Below are positions 51,586-62,508 of a DNA stretch of 64,000 nucleotides, piece by piece. Under the pieces are notes generated by a model, which searched no databases, was not told the origin of the DNA, and was given only the letters and a program-made list of their open reading frames with translations. How positions within the stretch are numbered: the stretch's first letter is position 1; every line of letters begins with the position of its first letter. Origin of the DNA: Ilyonectria destructans (taxonomy: Eukaryota; Ascomycota; Sordariomycetes; Hypocreales; Nectriaceae); assembly GCA_020740775.1 (NCBI GenBank), contig JAHEWK010000034.1, positions 352,718 to 416,717 of the forward strand. The letters run 5' to 3'. Made by a program: the position numbers and the translations under genes.

Positions 51586-52258
51586 ATGAGACTCCCGGAC
51601 CCGGATGGTTGCACATCCAGCATTCCCCATGTAGGAGACATGGACCTCTTGAACAAAAGGGTTCGCACCAAGAAAAACATTATCATCATCAGTGGCGCTG
51701 GCGTCTCGACCAACGCAGGCAGTAAGTCCCGCTTCCGTTCCACTATCAGCGACCCCTCTGACCGGACCCAACAGGCTCCGACTATCGGAGCTCTTCCCGC
51801 TCCAAGAAATCCAGCCGCATAGTATATGACGCGCCGGCCTATTCTACACTGGAGTCGACCGATAAGCTGCACGCCGATGTCTTGCAGAAGCTGCGGTCTG
51901 GCCGAAAAGCCCCGTTCACCCCATTCGATACCTTCGCCGAGCGCCTGGCTCAGTCTGACAATCTTCGATACCATTACAGAAGAACATCGACTGCCGCCAA
52001 ACCAGGCTTCCTTATCTCTCTCAGAGGACAATGTGGCTCCATGGCCGGGCGGACACCTTGGTCTGCCACGTAAGACCCTCACACACCATACGAGTTACAA
52101 TTGCTGGCCAGCTTGCCCGCCGCCCCCGGTTGAATGATTCAGTTCTCCATCCCCTCGAAGCTCCTGGGGGTATCAAACAGTGCCTCCCATCCAACTGCTT
52201 CCATCCGTCTTCGTCCTTGGCCCGGCTCCAGACTGTGGCCCTATCCATGTTCTCATAA
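51586..52258 (+). pseudogene. Sirtuin (Sir2-family, Hst3/4-like) remnant
   Basis: From MRLPDPDG (51586) the frame reaches KKNIIIISGAGVSTNAG, the NAD-binding start of sirtuins. An intron (51722-51774, GTAAGT...ACAG) joins to SDYRSS, where GIPDFRS is usual, so the catalytic-loop residues are altered. It continues SSRIVYDAPAYSTLESTDKL and APFTPFDTFAERL, corresponding to the helical insert. Near 51970 the frame shifts by net minus one base, after which NIDCRQTRLP (QNID motif) and LHGRADTLVCHV (the His of the active site and the first zinc Cys) are visible, then a GTAAGA donor-like site. Sirtuins remove acyl groups from histones; this copy cannot make a full enzyme. Confidence 0.65.
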
Positions 52259-52366
52259 GCTTGATGCCGTAAACGAAAAATGGCTTGTTGAAACCATTCC
52301 ATCTTGTTCCACCTTGAGTGTCTCTCAAAGGGTATGCATCTCCGCGATCCTTGCCCACTCCCCCAT

Positions 52367-54555
52367 CTAAGGCGACTCTTTCTTGAATTTCCGCTTCCCT
52401 CCAACTCTGCCATCCGCATGCTCGTCGTCAGGGCTCCATTCCTCGGGGTGAAAGTCCGGGTTTCCGTAGTGCGCACGATTCCATATGCTATTTTTGAACG
52501 TGTTCGTTTTCACATTGAAGTGTGGTTCTATGCTGTTCTTACTCTCTTCGTACTCGAGCTGAACTGGGCTGAATCGAATGTGGTAACCGGGTGTCGTTCT
52601 AAGACGGGGCATGAGTGGCGTCTGAGGTCCCAAACCAGATGTTGCAACCATCGCCGGGTTGGGGCCCATACTCGAGCTGCCGGCCATCGAAGTGGGCGGG
52701 GACGGGGGTTGGGGAGATGCCATGATGGCGGGTGATGGCCGAGGCTGGGGGGTTGAAGCTGGCAACACGTCGGAATACTGTGGCATCCATGGACTCTGCA
52801 CAGATGCGGGCGAAAAGGACTCGGCTGTGGAGGGAGAGGGCGGAGGGGGCGGTAAGGGAGCCATTCCTCCCATTGAGTTGAACCTGGGGATGATGGACAA
52901 CGCGCTGAAGTCAATCGACGAGTACTCTCCGAGGTCCGTCTGGGTGCCCGTGATCTGGGTGTTGTGGGAGAAGGAGTTGACTCGGTTAACCTGCATGGAT
53001 ACTGGGGCAGATGGCACCGGGGCCGGGACTGGGAGCGGAGGCGGCGTGAGGTACAGGATATCGTAGTGATCAGGTCGATAGAGCAGGTAAATGATGGGAC
53101 CAAGGCTTGCAGGGTCCCGGCCGTTGGCCTCCTCGGGGAAACGGTATCTATTGGCCTGGCTGCCAAAACTTCGATCAAGGTAGGCAATCTCGAGGACAAA
53201 GCCGACGGGCTGGAGCAGCACATTGACAAGGGCGACGATGCCCAGGTGCTCAATCTCGCGGTCAACCAGCTCGATACTTCGGGCGCAGTAGCCCTGGACA
53301 CCTCCAGCCACCTCTGGAAGGAAGGGATCGTAAGTAGCGGCGTTGGCTTTGAGGTAGGTAGCGGCAAGCAGGCGGAGGTAGTAGATGATGCTGCCAGTAA
53401 GCGCAACGTCATTCCACCGCTCAAGGAGCAGCAAGTGTGCCACCCGCGGGTTGTCCATGCTCTGAGAAATCTCTCGCAGCAATGCGAACATCTCATCGGC
53501 CCATTCTTCGAAGTAGGGGTAGCCGCCGACATTGGTGATCATCTGACCGAAGCTCATCAGTCGAGCGACCTCCCCTTCGATCTTCCCCTGATCGCCTAAG
53601 TCGATGAGTTTCTCAAAGTAGGAAAATCCAATTGCTATAGTCGCAAAGTGAAACCGTTAGCCAAGATCCGGCATGTCACATGAGGCAATGTCCCGAGACA
53701 GGGGCGGAAGCGCCAAACAAAGCAACGTGCCGTGCCGCTGAAGAGCGGAGTCCCGTTTAGGGGAAGTGTGCAGGTTTAGCATCTCCCTAGGTCTGAACCA
53801 CTCCTCTGGAATCGCGGGTTGGAGAATGGGTGGATTGACTCACCTCGCCATCCACAGTAGCCGCCGTCCTGGATGGGCCGATAGTGGGAGTAGGTTTGGG
53901 TGAGCGCCTGGATGAAGCATTCGGTGTCAGTATGTTGATCTTGCCAACTTCCTAAATCGGGGGGACGAACAATTGTTTTCTCGACGTGGACCTCGTCTGC
54001 CTTGGCATACTCGGTGATGGCCTCGCTGGACAATTTGTTGCCGACCAAAGGGCCCTACAAATGGGAGGGTCAGCAATTTTGGAGGCCAGAAGTTTGTGAG
54101 GACATGGGACTTGCCTCGAGGACGACCTGGTAGTCTTTGGCAGCGGCCTGCTGGGCAGCCATGTCGTGTTGGCCCTGCTGGCCCTCCATTTTGGGGATGA
54201 TGACGGAGGAAGGGTAGGGTTGCTGTGGCGCTTGGCGCGGCTGGTGGTGTGCTTGAGCAGTGTCTCGGTTCGACGGGATCAGCGGCGGTGGCGAGGTTGT
54301 CGAAGTGGTCGACAGCGCGTAGGTGGAGGATGCAACAGGCGATAATGAGGCTTGCTGCTGGTCTCGGAGGTGAGGATGCTGCTGCTGTGCTGGTGCACCA
54401 GTTTCATGCTCCTGCTGCAAGTCGTAACGCGGCCCCGCGGGCGTACCTGCTCCTCCGCCTCCGGCTGGCAAGGGGAATCCAGAGTCCAGTTCGGGAGCTA
54501 CGCCATAGGACGCGAAGTAGGGGGAGGCGAACGGCGTGGGTTGAGGCTCGAACAT
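52367..54555 (-). CDS. Otubain-type deubiquitinase (peptidase C65), 639 aa
   Basis: Three exons: 54555-54115, 54054-53844 and 53634-52367. Intron 1 (54055-54114) is GC-AG (GAG|GCAAGT) and intron 2 (53635-53843) is GT-AG; the total length is a multiple of three. Residues 1-147 are Pro/Gln/Ser-rich and disordered. The C65 domain follows: GPLVGNKLSSEAITEYA, then QDGGYCGWRAIGFSYFEKL with the catalytic Cys at about residue 214, YLRLLAATYLKANA, EHLGIVALVNVLLQPVGFVL and YLLYRPDHYDILYL with the catalytic His and its partner. Otubains cut K48-linked ubiquitin or restrain E2 enzymes. The loop before the Cys (DGGYC) is one residue longer than the common DGNC. The C-terminal 220 residues are Pro/Ser-rich. 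Confidence 0.92.
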
Positions 54556-54800
54556 GCCTTGCTAAAGGGGTTTTCGGCAGGGGACGAGGCGTAGGAGAGG
54601 AGGGGTGGAAGGGAAAGAAGGCGCGGCGAGGAGAGAAAGAGAGAGAGGAGAGGCGACGGAGCGGAAGGAAGTAGGTTTTGTGAGAAAGAGAGAAGAGTGT
54701 GGTGAGCGAACGAGGTGAGCCCAAAGAGCTGGGACCTAGGAAGTTGAAAGTTGGAGACGCTGCTGCTGCTGCGACTGCTACTGCTGCTTGGCGGCATAGG
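54556..54800 (-). promoter_or_regulatory. Pyrimidine-rich leader/promoter of the otubain gene
   Basis: On the coding (minus) strand this is a long CT-rich tract (GAGAGAAAGAGAGAGAGG on the plus strand), typical of promoters and 5' leaders of expressed fungal genes. Confidence 0.45.
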
Positions 54801-57800
54801 TTTTAGGTAGATGGAGCGATGTATGGCCCTGTCACAAGCCCCGTTCAAAGAGCCCTGTCTTGCGCTGCCGCAGCCCTGTCGACCACTGGTGGATCAGTGG
54901 ATTGCTCGCCGCGCTGGGCGCTGGGGAGTAACACTGGGCGCTGGGTGGCCGAGGTGCCCTAGAGCGATTGATCCCTCGGGGGAGGGGAGATGAAGCTAGG
55001 AACTTTAGTGCAGCGGGCGGACAGCGGGTGATATGGTTAGCGTAGCGCCTAGCGGGTGGCCTAGCGGGTAATCAAAGCGGGTAAACCACCAGCGGGCGCA
55101 AGCAGGAGATCGGGCTGGCGACCTAGGCTTCGGATATGGGACGGAGCAAGAGACGTCCTAGGCAGGTTGTCTCGGAGCAGGTGGCCACGGAGCGGGCAGA
55201 GAAGAAGAGGAAGCAGAAGGGCCGAGAGGACGCTAATCGCCGTGCTAATGAGATCCAAGGTCCGAGAGGCGCGGCTAGCAAGGGCACCAGGGGTAGTACA
55301 GAGAACGATGGAACGTGCACAAGTGGGTTTGGGGGCAGCCGACTGTGGTTGTGACTTGCGACGATGAAAGGAATAAGCAGCAGCCTGGCAGGTCGTCTAG
55401 CTGTCGTGTGGTACGGTGCCCTGCGCAGATAGGGATGAGGTGGTGTTGGACCTGTTGGTGTGGACGGCAGAGGCGGATGCAGAGTAGGCGTTGGCTGACA
55501 CCTCCGTCACAAGGAGTTGTCCAGTCCGGTTTCTAGAGTTCCACTCGAGCCCACTTAGAGACGCATCTCCACTTGATTCCAGGGCCAAGACCAAGCCAGG
55601 GATGGTTGAGGGGACCCAACGAGCAATGACGATCTCCCGCTGACGATGCGTTGCGACTCGATTTCGATTCGATCGACGTACGTGCCTAATTCCTGGCAGG
55701 ACCGACTGCGTGGCTGCGGTTCCAGAGCGCAATTGGGTTGGCGCGGGCACAGTGTCTCCAGTTGTCCAGGGACGTCGAACAGGTTGGTGGGCGAATGGCG
55801 CCGGCGATTGGTGGAGATAAAAGTTGAGGAGGGCGTGAGAGTAGGGCGAAGTAGGGCGAGAGAACAGGAGCAGAAAAGAAGAGAAGTGGACGGCAGTGAG
55901 AGGCAACTAAGTTAGATGCGTGGGGGAAGCGAAGTTCGGTCCCAAGCTAATAGATGGCGGATGGGGAATGACACGGCAAGATTTAGAACGGGCGGGATGC
56001 AATGGAGGTAGTAGAGCCCAGCAAAGCCGTGGCCGCCTCGTAGGTGATGTGATGACGAGATGGCACGACGGCCAGATGGGGAAACGGCAACGAGAGGAAC
56101 AAAACGGGAACCCTCAACGTGATTGTTGGGGGCGGAAGGCGATGAGGGGGGGGTTGATCGGATCTGTCTATGACCCCGGATCACGCTCCGTCGGCCTGTT
56201 TGGCTGTTTCACCGTCTGTCTGTCTTGTCTGCAGGGCTTCTACAGACGTTCAACTCCGACGAGTGGAACGTGGGCGCGTTGAACGAGGCGTTGTCTGCTG
56301 TGGACTGTAGTGTGCGTGATGCGTGGTGTCTGGGATCTTCCTGTCGACAATGGGGCGCAGTGCGTGTGTGCGTGCGTGCGTGCGTGTGTTCGTTCTGCTA
56401 AGGGTTAATGAATGTCTTCCCAAACACGAATGTCTCCGTCTGCGTGGATGGACGTGCGCGTGGTGTGCGTGAGCCTTGTGTGTGTGTGTGGGCGGGAGTT
56501 GTGTTGGATATGTCTTGTAGCGGATCGTCCCTTGGTGAATACCGGCGGGGGCTTGGCAAGCAGGGAATCGGAGATGCGTAGAAAGGGGGGAAGAAGCTTA
56601 CTGAACAAGACGACAGCCACTAAGAGTGATCGTGGGAATGACAATGGTAGTAAGAGCCAAGCCGAAAGAGGATGGCGTGGAGTAGTAGAGTGATGGAGAA
56701 TGGGGAGATGGTATCCGGGTGCTGAACCTTGGTAGATAGTGGTGATGCTAATTACTTGCTGATGGTGGTGTGTGCTGAGGCTTGGAGTGGCCTGGTCAGA
56801 GTTGATGCGCCGGCAGGCAGGAAAACGGGTAGGCAAAGAGTGTTGAAGATCAATGCAGAGTAGCATGGATTCCCTTCAATGCTGGGAAGCGTGACACTAC
56901 GTTGGAAATGGATGCTCTGGGCATACCAGACCAGGTTTGTTGGTGATCACTGATTTGGGAGGGGGTGTCTCGTCTGTCTTGACTTGTCTCGGCCGGTTCG
57001 ACGGGTAAAGCTGATGATGACTGACCCTGCAAGCCAGTGTGGTCCTTGCGCGCGGGCGCCCTTGTCTCAATACGTACGTCGTAGAGTGGGCAAGTAAATC
57101 CGCGTGGGGGAAGGACAAGCCGAGAGAACAGGGGTGTTGCGCAGAAGTGTTCTTGATGGCGATAAATAGAAGGGGGAGAAAAAGGGAGGGCGAGGGATGC
57201 TAAACCAAAAAAATATGGATCACGGAGATATCTCCAGTGCTACAGACACAGGAAGACGGGAACAAGGCCTCGTGCTCCGGTGGTGTTGGCGGTGGCGGCG
57301 GTGGTGCTGCTGCTGCCGAGGATGATGAGAATAGCAGAGCGTTGATTCGCCGTCTCCTTGCCTTGCTTCTCGATACAACGCCAAAAATTCCAGGCACAAG
57401 GCACAGGCACAGGCACTGAACTGACAAGGGGGCAAGGGGGCAAGGCGTCAAAGTAAGGCACGGACAAAGATCACCCACCCCAACGCAAGCGAAGCCATGC
57501 ACCGTTGTCGTTTTCACTGTGGCACCCGGCACATGGCGTTCCCACCCGCTCCCACGCACCGGGACACACGCACACATCTGGACACATACCGCACTCGTGG
57601 ACACCTCCAACGCTCACAACTCACTTACATACTATACAAGCCACATCGCATTACAGTAGCTCTCACCCTCAGCTCTGTCTCAACGTCTTCGAGTCTAGCA
57701 AGTAAAAAAAAAAACACCTAACGACATCGTCACCAACTAACTAGCTCCATTAACTCCCCCATGACAACATCTCACCCCCTAGATGGGATCGTCTGGAGCC

Positions 57801-59505
57801 TCCCCCCACGCAGCGCCATGGCATTCTCCTCTTCTCTCTTCTCTCCCCCATGCCAAACCTTCAACGGGCGTACGGATACCATGCTGCAATATTCATGTTC
57901 GAAATTCCCTCTCATTTTTATTTATTTTTTATTTTTTAAACCTCAACAGTACCTGCTTAGCGGCCGAGCCGGACACGGTTCGAGGCGACGGCGGCGAGGG
58001 CGACGGCTGCGGCTGGCTGCTCCACCCTCCCCTTTCTTTTAAGCATGTAAACTGGCGACCGGCAGCTAACTGGCTTGGAGGGAACTCCATCGGCTTTGTT
58101 TGGACCCGCGTGGCCACCTTTCGGCCGGGGATGGGGGCTTGGGCCCGCTTGTGTGTCGGCGCAGCCATTTTTTTGCATCCCTCTTGACCCGTCCGCCGCT
58201 CCGTGCACGGTCGGCCGTCCGTTTGATGTTTTGTGGTGGCCTAGGCTATTTGTTTCCGTACTATCTGTCTATCCGTTGTGCCCAGTGCTATCTAATCCAT
58301 TATACCTGCTCTCAATTGAATCCTCGTGAAACCAAATGTCTCCTGGTGAAACCTTTTCTAATTGTGCGAATGCGTTACGAGGCTCTGTACAACCGTCCTC
58401 TTGTACCCTGTGCCATTGGAGAATTGCTTGACGGATTCCTGATCCCACTAACAGCACTGGCATACAATCCGCATCCACATCCGCCTCCACAAACACTAGG
58501 ATGACAACCTCCAACCACTCCGACGCCACCAGCATTATCCTCCCACCTCCAAGATGAAAGAAAAGTCCTGGTTTTCTTCACCGGGTGAGTCTCATAGTCC
58601 CTTCACTCCCCTCCTCTCATCCCGTCCCGCCACATGCTTGCATCCTGCACTCTGGTGACCGAGTCTCCTGCAACCAGAAACATCCTGCATACCCGCGCAG
58701 CCTCTCTCATTGGTCAGCTCGTCCCATCGGCTCTCTTCGTCCCGCTGTCGGGCTCTCACATTCATACAGTAGTTTCCACGTGCATACTCCGTACATATGC
58801 CCTCTCTGCGACCATGACAGAGATACATTGCAGGCATACCTTTGGCCTGCCCGGGCCCGATCGTCCTCAACCCAACCAGAGATGTGGGGGTCCATGTATC
58901 CAGACTACATGCTTGAAAAAACGGCAGCGAGCCGTGTGTTTTCGTTGTCGAGCTGCGAGCGAGCGTCGAGTACAGACGTGGGGTGCGCCTCCCAGCTGCA
59001 TCATGCCGGCTCGTCAACATCTTTCCCGCCACGAGAGCCCAAGACAAGACCTTTTTTCGTTTTTTTCTTCTTCCTGAACAGTCCAATCGCGGGGCTTGTT
59101 TCACCGACCGTTGACGTATGGTGGTGGAGAAGGGATTCCACCCGGCTGCCTGGTACGTGGACTTGCTCCCGCAACGTTGATGGACAATATATAATATGTC
59201 ATTCCACTGGTATTTGTCGAGAATTCGTGGCCATCCGATTCGCAGCCTCGCGAGATGTCACAAACGATCTCGTATTGGGGGCCGCTTAGGTCCCCGTGTG
59301 CCCTCAATTCCACTGCTCCTTTGCGTCTGCCGCATCTCTTGTCCTCACCCAGTGCCCCGAGTTACTCCTGTTCCTTGCTGGATACCGAGTTCGGGCAATT
59401 GTCACGTCTACCCTGGCCAATGTGTCTTTTGTATCACTCTGGAACGGGTTTTGCTCCTCCACAGCAGGGTTGGAAATCGATTGACTGATCGATTTGATCG
59501 TCGAT

Positions 59506-59542
<37 letters not shown>

Positions 59543-61306
59543 CATTCATTCATTCATTTCCGTCCTGAGGGCAAGGTACATAAGCCCACTAGACCTCCTC
59601 ATGGAGTAAAAGGACGTGCTAGGCTAGCTCAACATGATTTCCACCCACAGCTTCCACCATCCTTAGCCATCTAACAATTCAGCGGCTCAAGGCCTGTGAT
59701 CGTTCGAGCCCGGCCCCCGTCAGCGGGGGCTAGGGGCGGCGGCATCCCTCTGCGCTGGCTATACCGCATGCCCGCAACAGTACCGCAATTCGGATAAAAC
59801 CAGCCGGAATTCTCCTGCATCCGCATACCAGCCAGAGACCCAGAAGAACCTTCTTATATCCCGAAGGGTTGGTCGTCTAGCCTTCCGATCCCCCAGTAAC
59901 CGAGGAGTCATACATGTAGATCGCAACAGTGGGAAAAACCACGAGGGGAAAAAAAACCGCTATAGCTGGCTGCCATTGATCAGGTTACATCTCGCGAGTC
60001 CTGATGCCCTTGATAGCTTGGTTCTGAAGCCATCTTGGGCCTGGCACGAGCAACACAAGGTGAGGCCAACTCTCTTAATTCCTCAGATTGTGTGCCTGTT
60101 AGTGCCCAGATGGGCGCTAAGGGCTGTTGCAAGTAAAGGTGGCCTGTGCAAACCCCGCACCTTAGCAACGCACTAACAGTGGCTGCCAAGAAAAGATTTT
60201 TACAGGAGAGAGTTCTGTTTGATCGTCGATCGGGTGGTAATTCAGAGAGGTGCTGGGTAGGCCGCCCTGGATACCGCGTCCGAGTGGATCCCAACACATG
60301 AGCATGTCCCACAAAACACCCCGGCAAACGCCATTGGTGGAGAGACATTGCATGCTCTCAAGGAGAAGGCACCCCACCTTCCTTTTCAGGATTCTGCAGG
60401 TTCATCTGACTCTGGAACGTCAATTCCCGGCTGCTCCAAAGATTGTTTCGTCAATAGCAGCGCTGGACATACCTGTTGACTTCTTACGGTAGCTTCGCCG
60501 TCACCAGAAATGGAGAGGGACTTCATTAGCTGGACCGATGACACACCATTCGGATCAAGCCTACGACGCCATAGTGTGGCAATGGCTTAATGCCAGCGGT
60601 TAAGGCACTGACCATTACACGGAGGAGCCGTTCTTGAGCGGTATTAATCCCGTGCACCAAGGGTCGCACTGGCTCGGCACTCCTTCTCCGTTGCTGACCT
60701 TCGTCATCCTGGTCCCTCGCAGTTCCAAGGCCACCCGCCTAACGTCCTGCCCTGCACCATATAATCCGTGCAGGCGAGCGCGGCTGCGGATGGTAATCCC
60801 CTGTGGGTAACGTCACTCCGCTGCCATGGCCGCTTCCTCTGACACTCTATTTTGGTGCTTATGGGCGTCAGCAGTGATGCGCAAAATCGGGCTATACTAC
60901 ATTGTGCGTTGCATTAAGCGACCAAGTAGATTGGCCTGGACCCGTTGATCGGCAAGGCGATGCAGCACCTGATCCAATGATCGGCTAGAACTAAAAGATA
61001 AAGAAGAAACCTTAAGTTTGCGTGGGGTAGTCAAAGGTGGTACCGGCGCAACTGGGGTACCACTTTGTACCACCTCTTCTGGGATAATGGGCGCGTCATA
61101 TCTCGCGTTAGGCAATGTCGAGAAAGATACATGCGGATACATCATGTGAGAATTGTCGTGCGACATTTTAACGCTATTATTTTCAGCGCAGCCCGAGCTG
61201 AGTTTGAGGTGTTCAGGGCGTCGTAATTACGGCCATCGACTCAAGTGCCCCAGCGACCCCTTTCGACCTCGAGATATCTTCCCCAGATACCATCTCCCTT
61301 TCCCCG
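54801..61306. other. Long region without a supported gene
   Basis: Many frames up to 234 codons exist, but all are Pro/Ser/Arg-rich, overlap each other on both strands and show no motif. Simple repeats: a GCGGGT-type series near 55010-55100, GCGT units near 56358-56393, GGTGGT/GGCGGC near 57276-57310, and the GATT/CATT tract at 59503-59558. It may hold non-coding RNAs or regulatory DNA. Confidence 0.4.
59503..59558. repeat. Microsatellite (GATT)n followed by (CATT)n
   Basis: About nine GATT units pass into four CATT units. Confidence 0.9.
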
Positions 61307-61615
61307 ATGCCAACTGGCTTCGTGCCGCATCCGACCGTTCCTCGGGACCTCCCGAGCTACCGAGACCTGGATAGACCGACGCCATTGTCACTCTGCTCCA
61401 GCATGGTAATTAAGCCCGAGTCACCTCCCGCACCGGCACGCAACTCCGGTCGCCATAAACCATCGGAAGCCTCGCCCAGGCGCACTATCGAGAAGGGCCA
61501 CTACACGCAGTTAAATGCTGCATTTACCGAACTACGGGATAGTATCCCTAGTATGAGAGTTGTAAGAGCAAACGAAGGAGAATGCAACGAAGGATCCGCA
61601 AGAAGGAACGCTTAA
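61307..61615 (+). pseudogene. bHLH transcription factor fragment
   Basis: An open frame of 102 codons. Residues about 55-85 read SEASPRRTIEKGHYTQLNAA then FTELRDSIPSMRVV, matching the basic region and first helix of SREBP-like bHLH proteins (EKRYR-NLN--F-ELR-SIPS in the family). The basic residue pattern is weakened and the second helix is missing, as the frame soon runs into unrelated sequence. Probably a truncated copy. Confidence 0.5.
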
Positions 61616-61629
61616 AACAAGAGTGGATA

Positions 61630-62508
61630 AGGTTAGTTAGCACCCAACTCATGATTCAACGATTCTTACCTAGAATACAGGAGGCCATTATATGGACGTT
61701 AGTTGTGGCTCTGATCTTTGCCTTGCAATGCCGCCCACTGTCGGTGGCATGGGGTGTTGGCACTGGCACATGCCTTTCCACAGCCTTCATTGGGAATACT
61801 GGTATTGCTTTATCGGTCATGGGTATGGTCACGAGCTGGTTCTATAACATCCTCAGCTTTTGCCGATTCACATGTTCGGGAAAACCCAATTACGCCTCAA
61901 ACTCAAGATCTCGATTCTGCTTTTGCTCGGTCTAGGCGCAGTCTATGTAAACAAGTTATCCCACAGGTCCCTTGGTTGGAAATGACTGACGTTCCTACAG
62001 GAGCCCAATTGCCACTATCGTCCGACTCAAGTTCGTCATCGAAGTAGCCCAGATGCCAAGCAAGGGAGGTCTCGCAACTGCAGACCTCATTCAGACTACG
62101 CTTGAAGCAACGATCTAGTATGTCAACTCTTGGGTGCATCCACCCATGGTCAAAATACTTACTGACAACCCATTCGCCAGTTCTATCATCGAGATTGACT
62201 TGAGCATTGTCGCTGCCTCGCTCACGGCATTGCGCCCACTATTGAAAAGGGTGCCGTGCTTCAGCGACATCAGTTCAGGTGGTTACTCGGGATCTCGGGG
62301 CTTCACGATCAATACGTTTGGCCAAGGCTCAAGTCGGGCCAATAGGCCGAGTTATCGACTGGATGACCGGACTGCCTCGGACGTTGGCAGCCGAGAAAAC
62401 ATTGTGCCTGCGAAACCAGGAAATATCCGCAAGCAAATATATATCGAGTCTACTTCATCATGTCGAGGGCCTGCGACAACTGATAGGCCCATCAGAGAGC
62501 ACTGGTAG
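61630..62508 (+). pseudogene. Fungal rhodopsin-like integral membrane protein remnant
   Basis: Pieces in several frames in the right order: ALIFALQCRPLSVAWGVGTG, STAFIGNTGIALSVMGMVTS, then LKLKISILLLLGLGAVY, SPIATIVRLKFVIEVAQMPS, and after an intron-like gap SIIEIDLSIVAASLTALRPL ending LLKRVP. These are helices 3-7 of the fungal rhodopsin-domain family (helix-7 signature IE---IVAASL-ALRPL). The N-terminal helices are absent and the joins need frameshifts, so the gene is dead. It starts right after the bHLH fragment. Confidence 0.6.

Noticed and set aside
58585..59289. 234-codon plus-strand frame
   Set aside because: Low-complexity composition, overlapping frames on both strands, no motif, no convincing start.
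59690..59740. GTTCGAGCCC B-box-like site near CAGCGGCTCAAGGC
   Set aside because: Spacing to the A-box-like word is too short for a tRNA and no acceptor stem is present.
60583..60665. A-box-like GCCAGCGGTTAAGGC suggesting a tRNA
   Set aside because: No usable B box and no cloverleaf could be drawn.
60897..61166. 89-codon minus-strand frame divergent from the bHLH fragment
   Set aside because: No motif or paralog; too short to support on its own.
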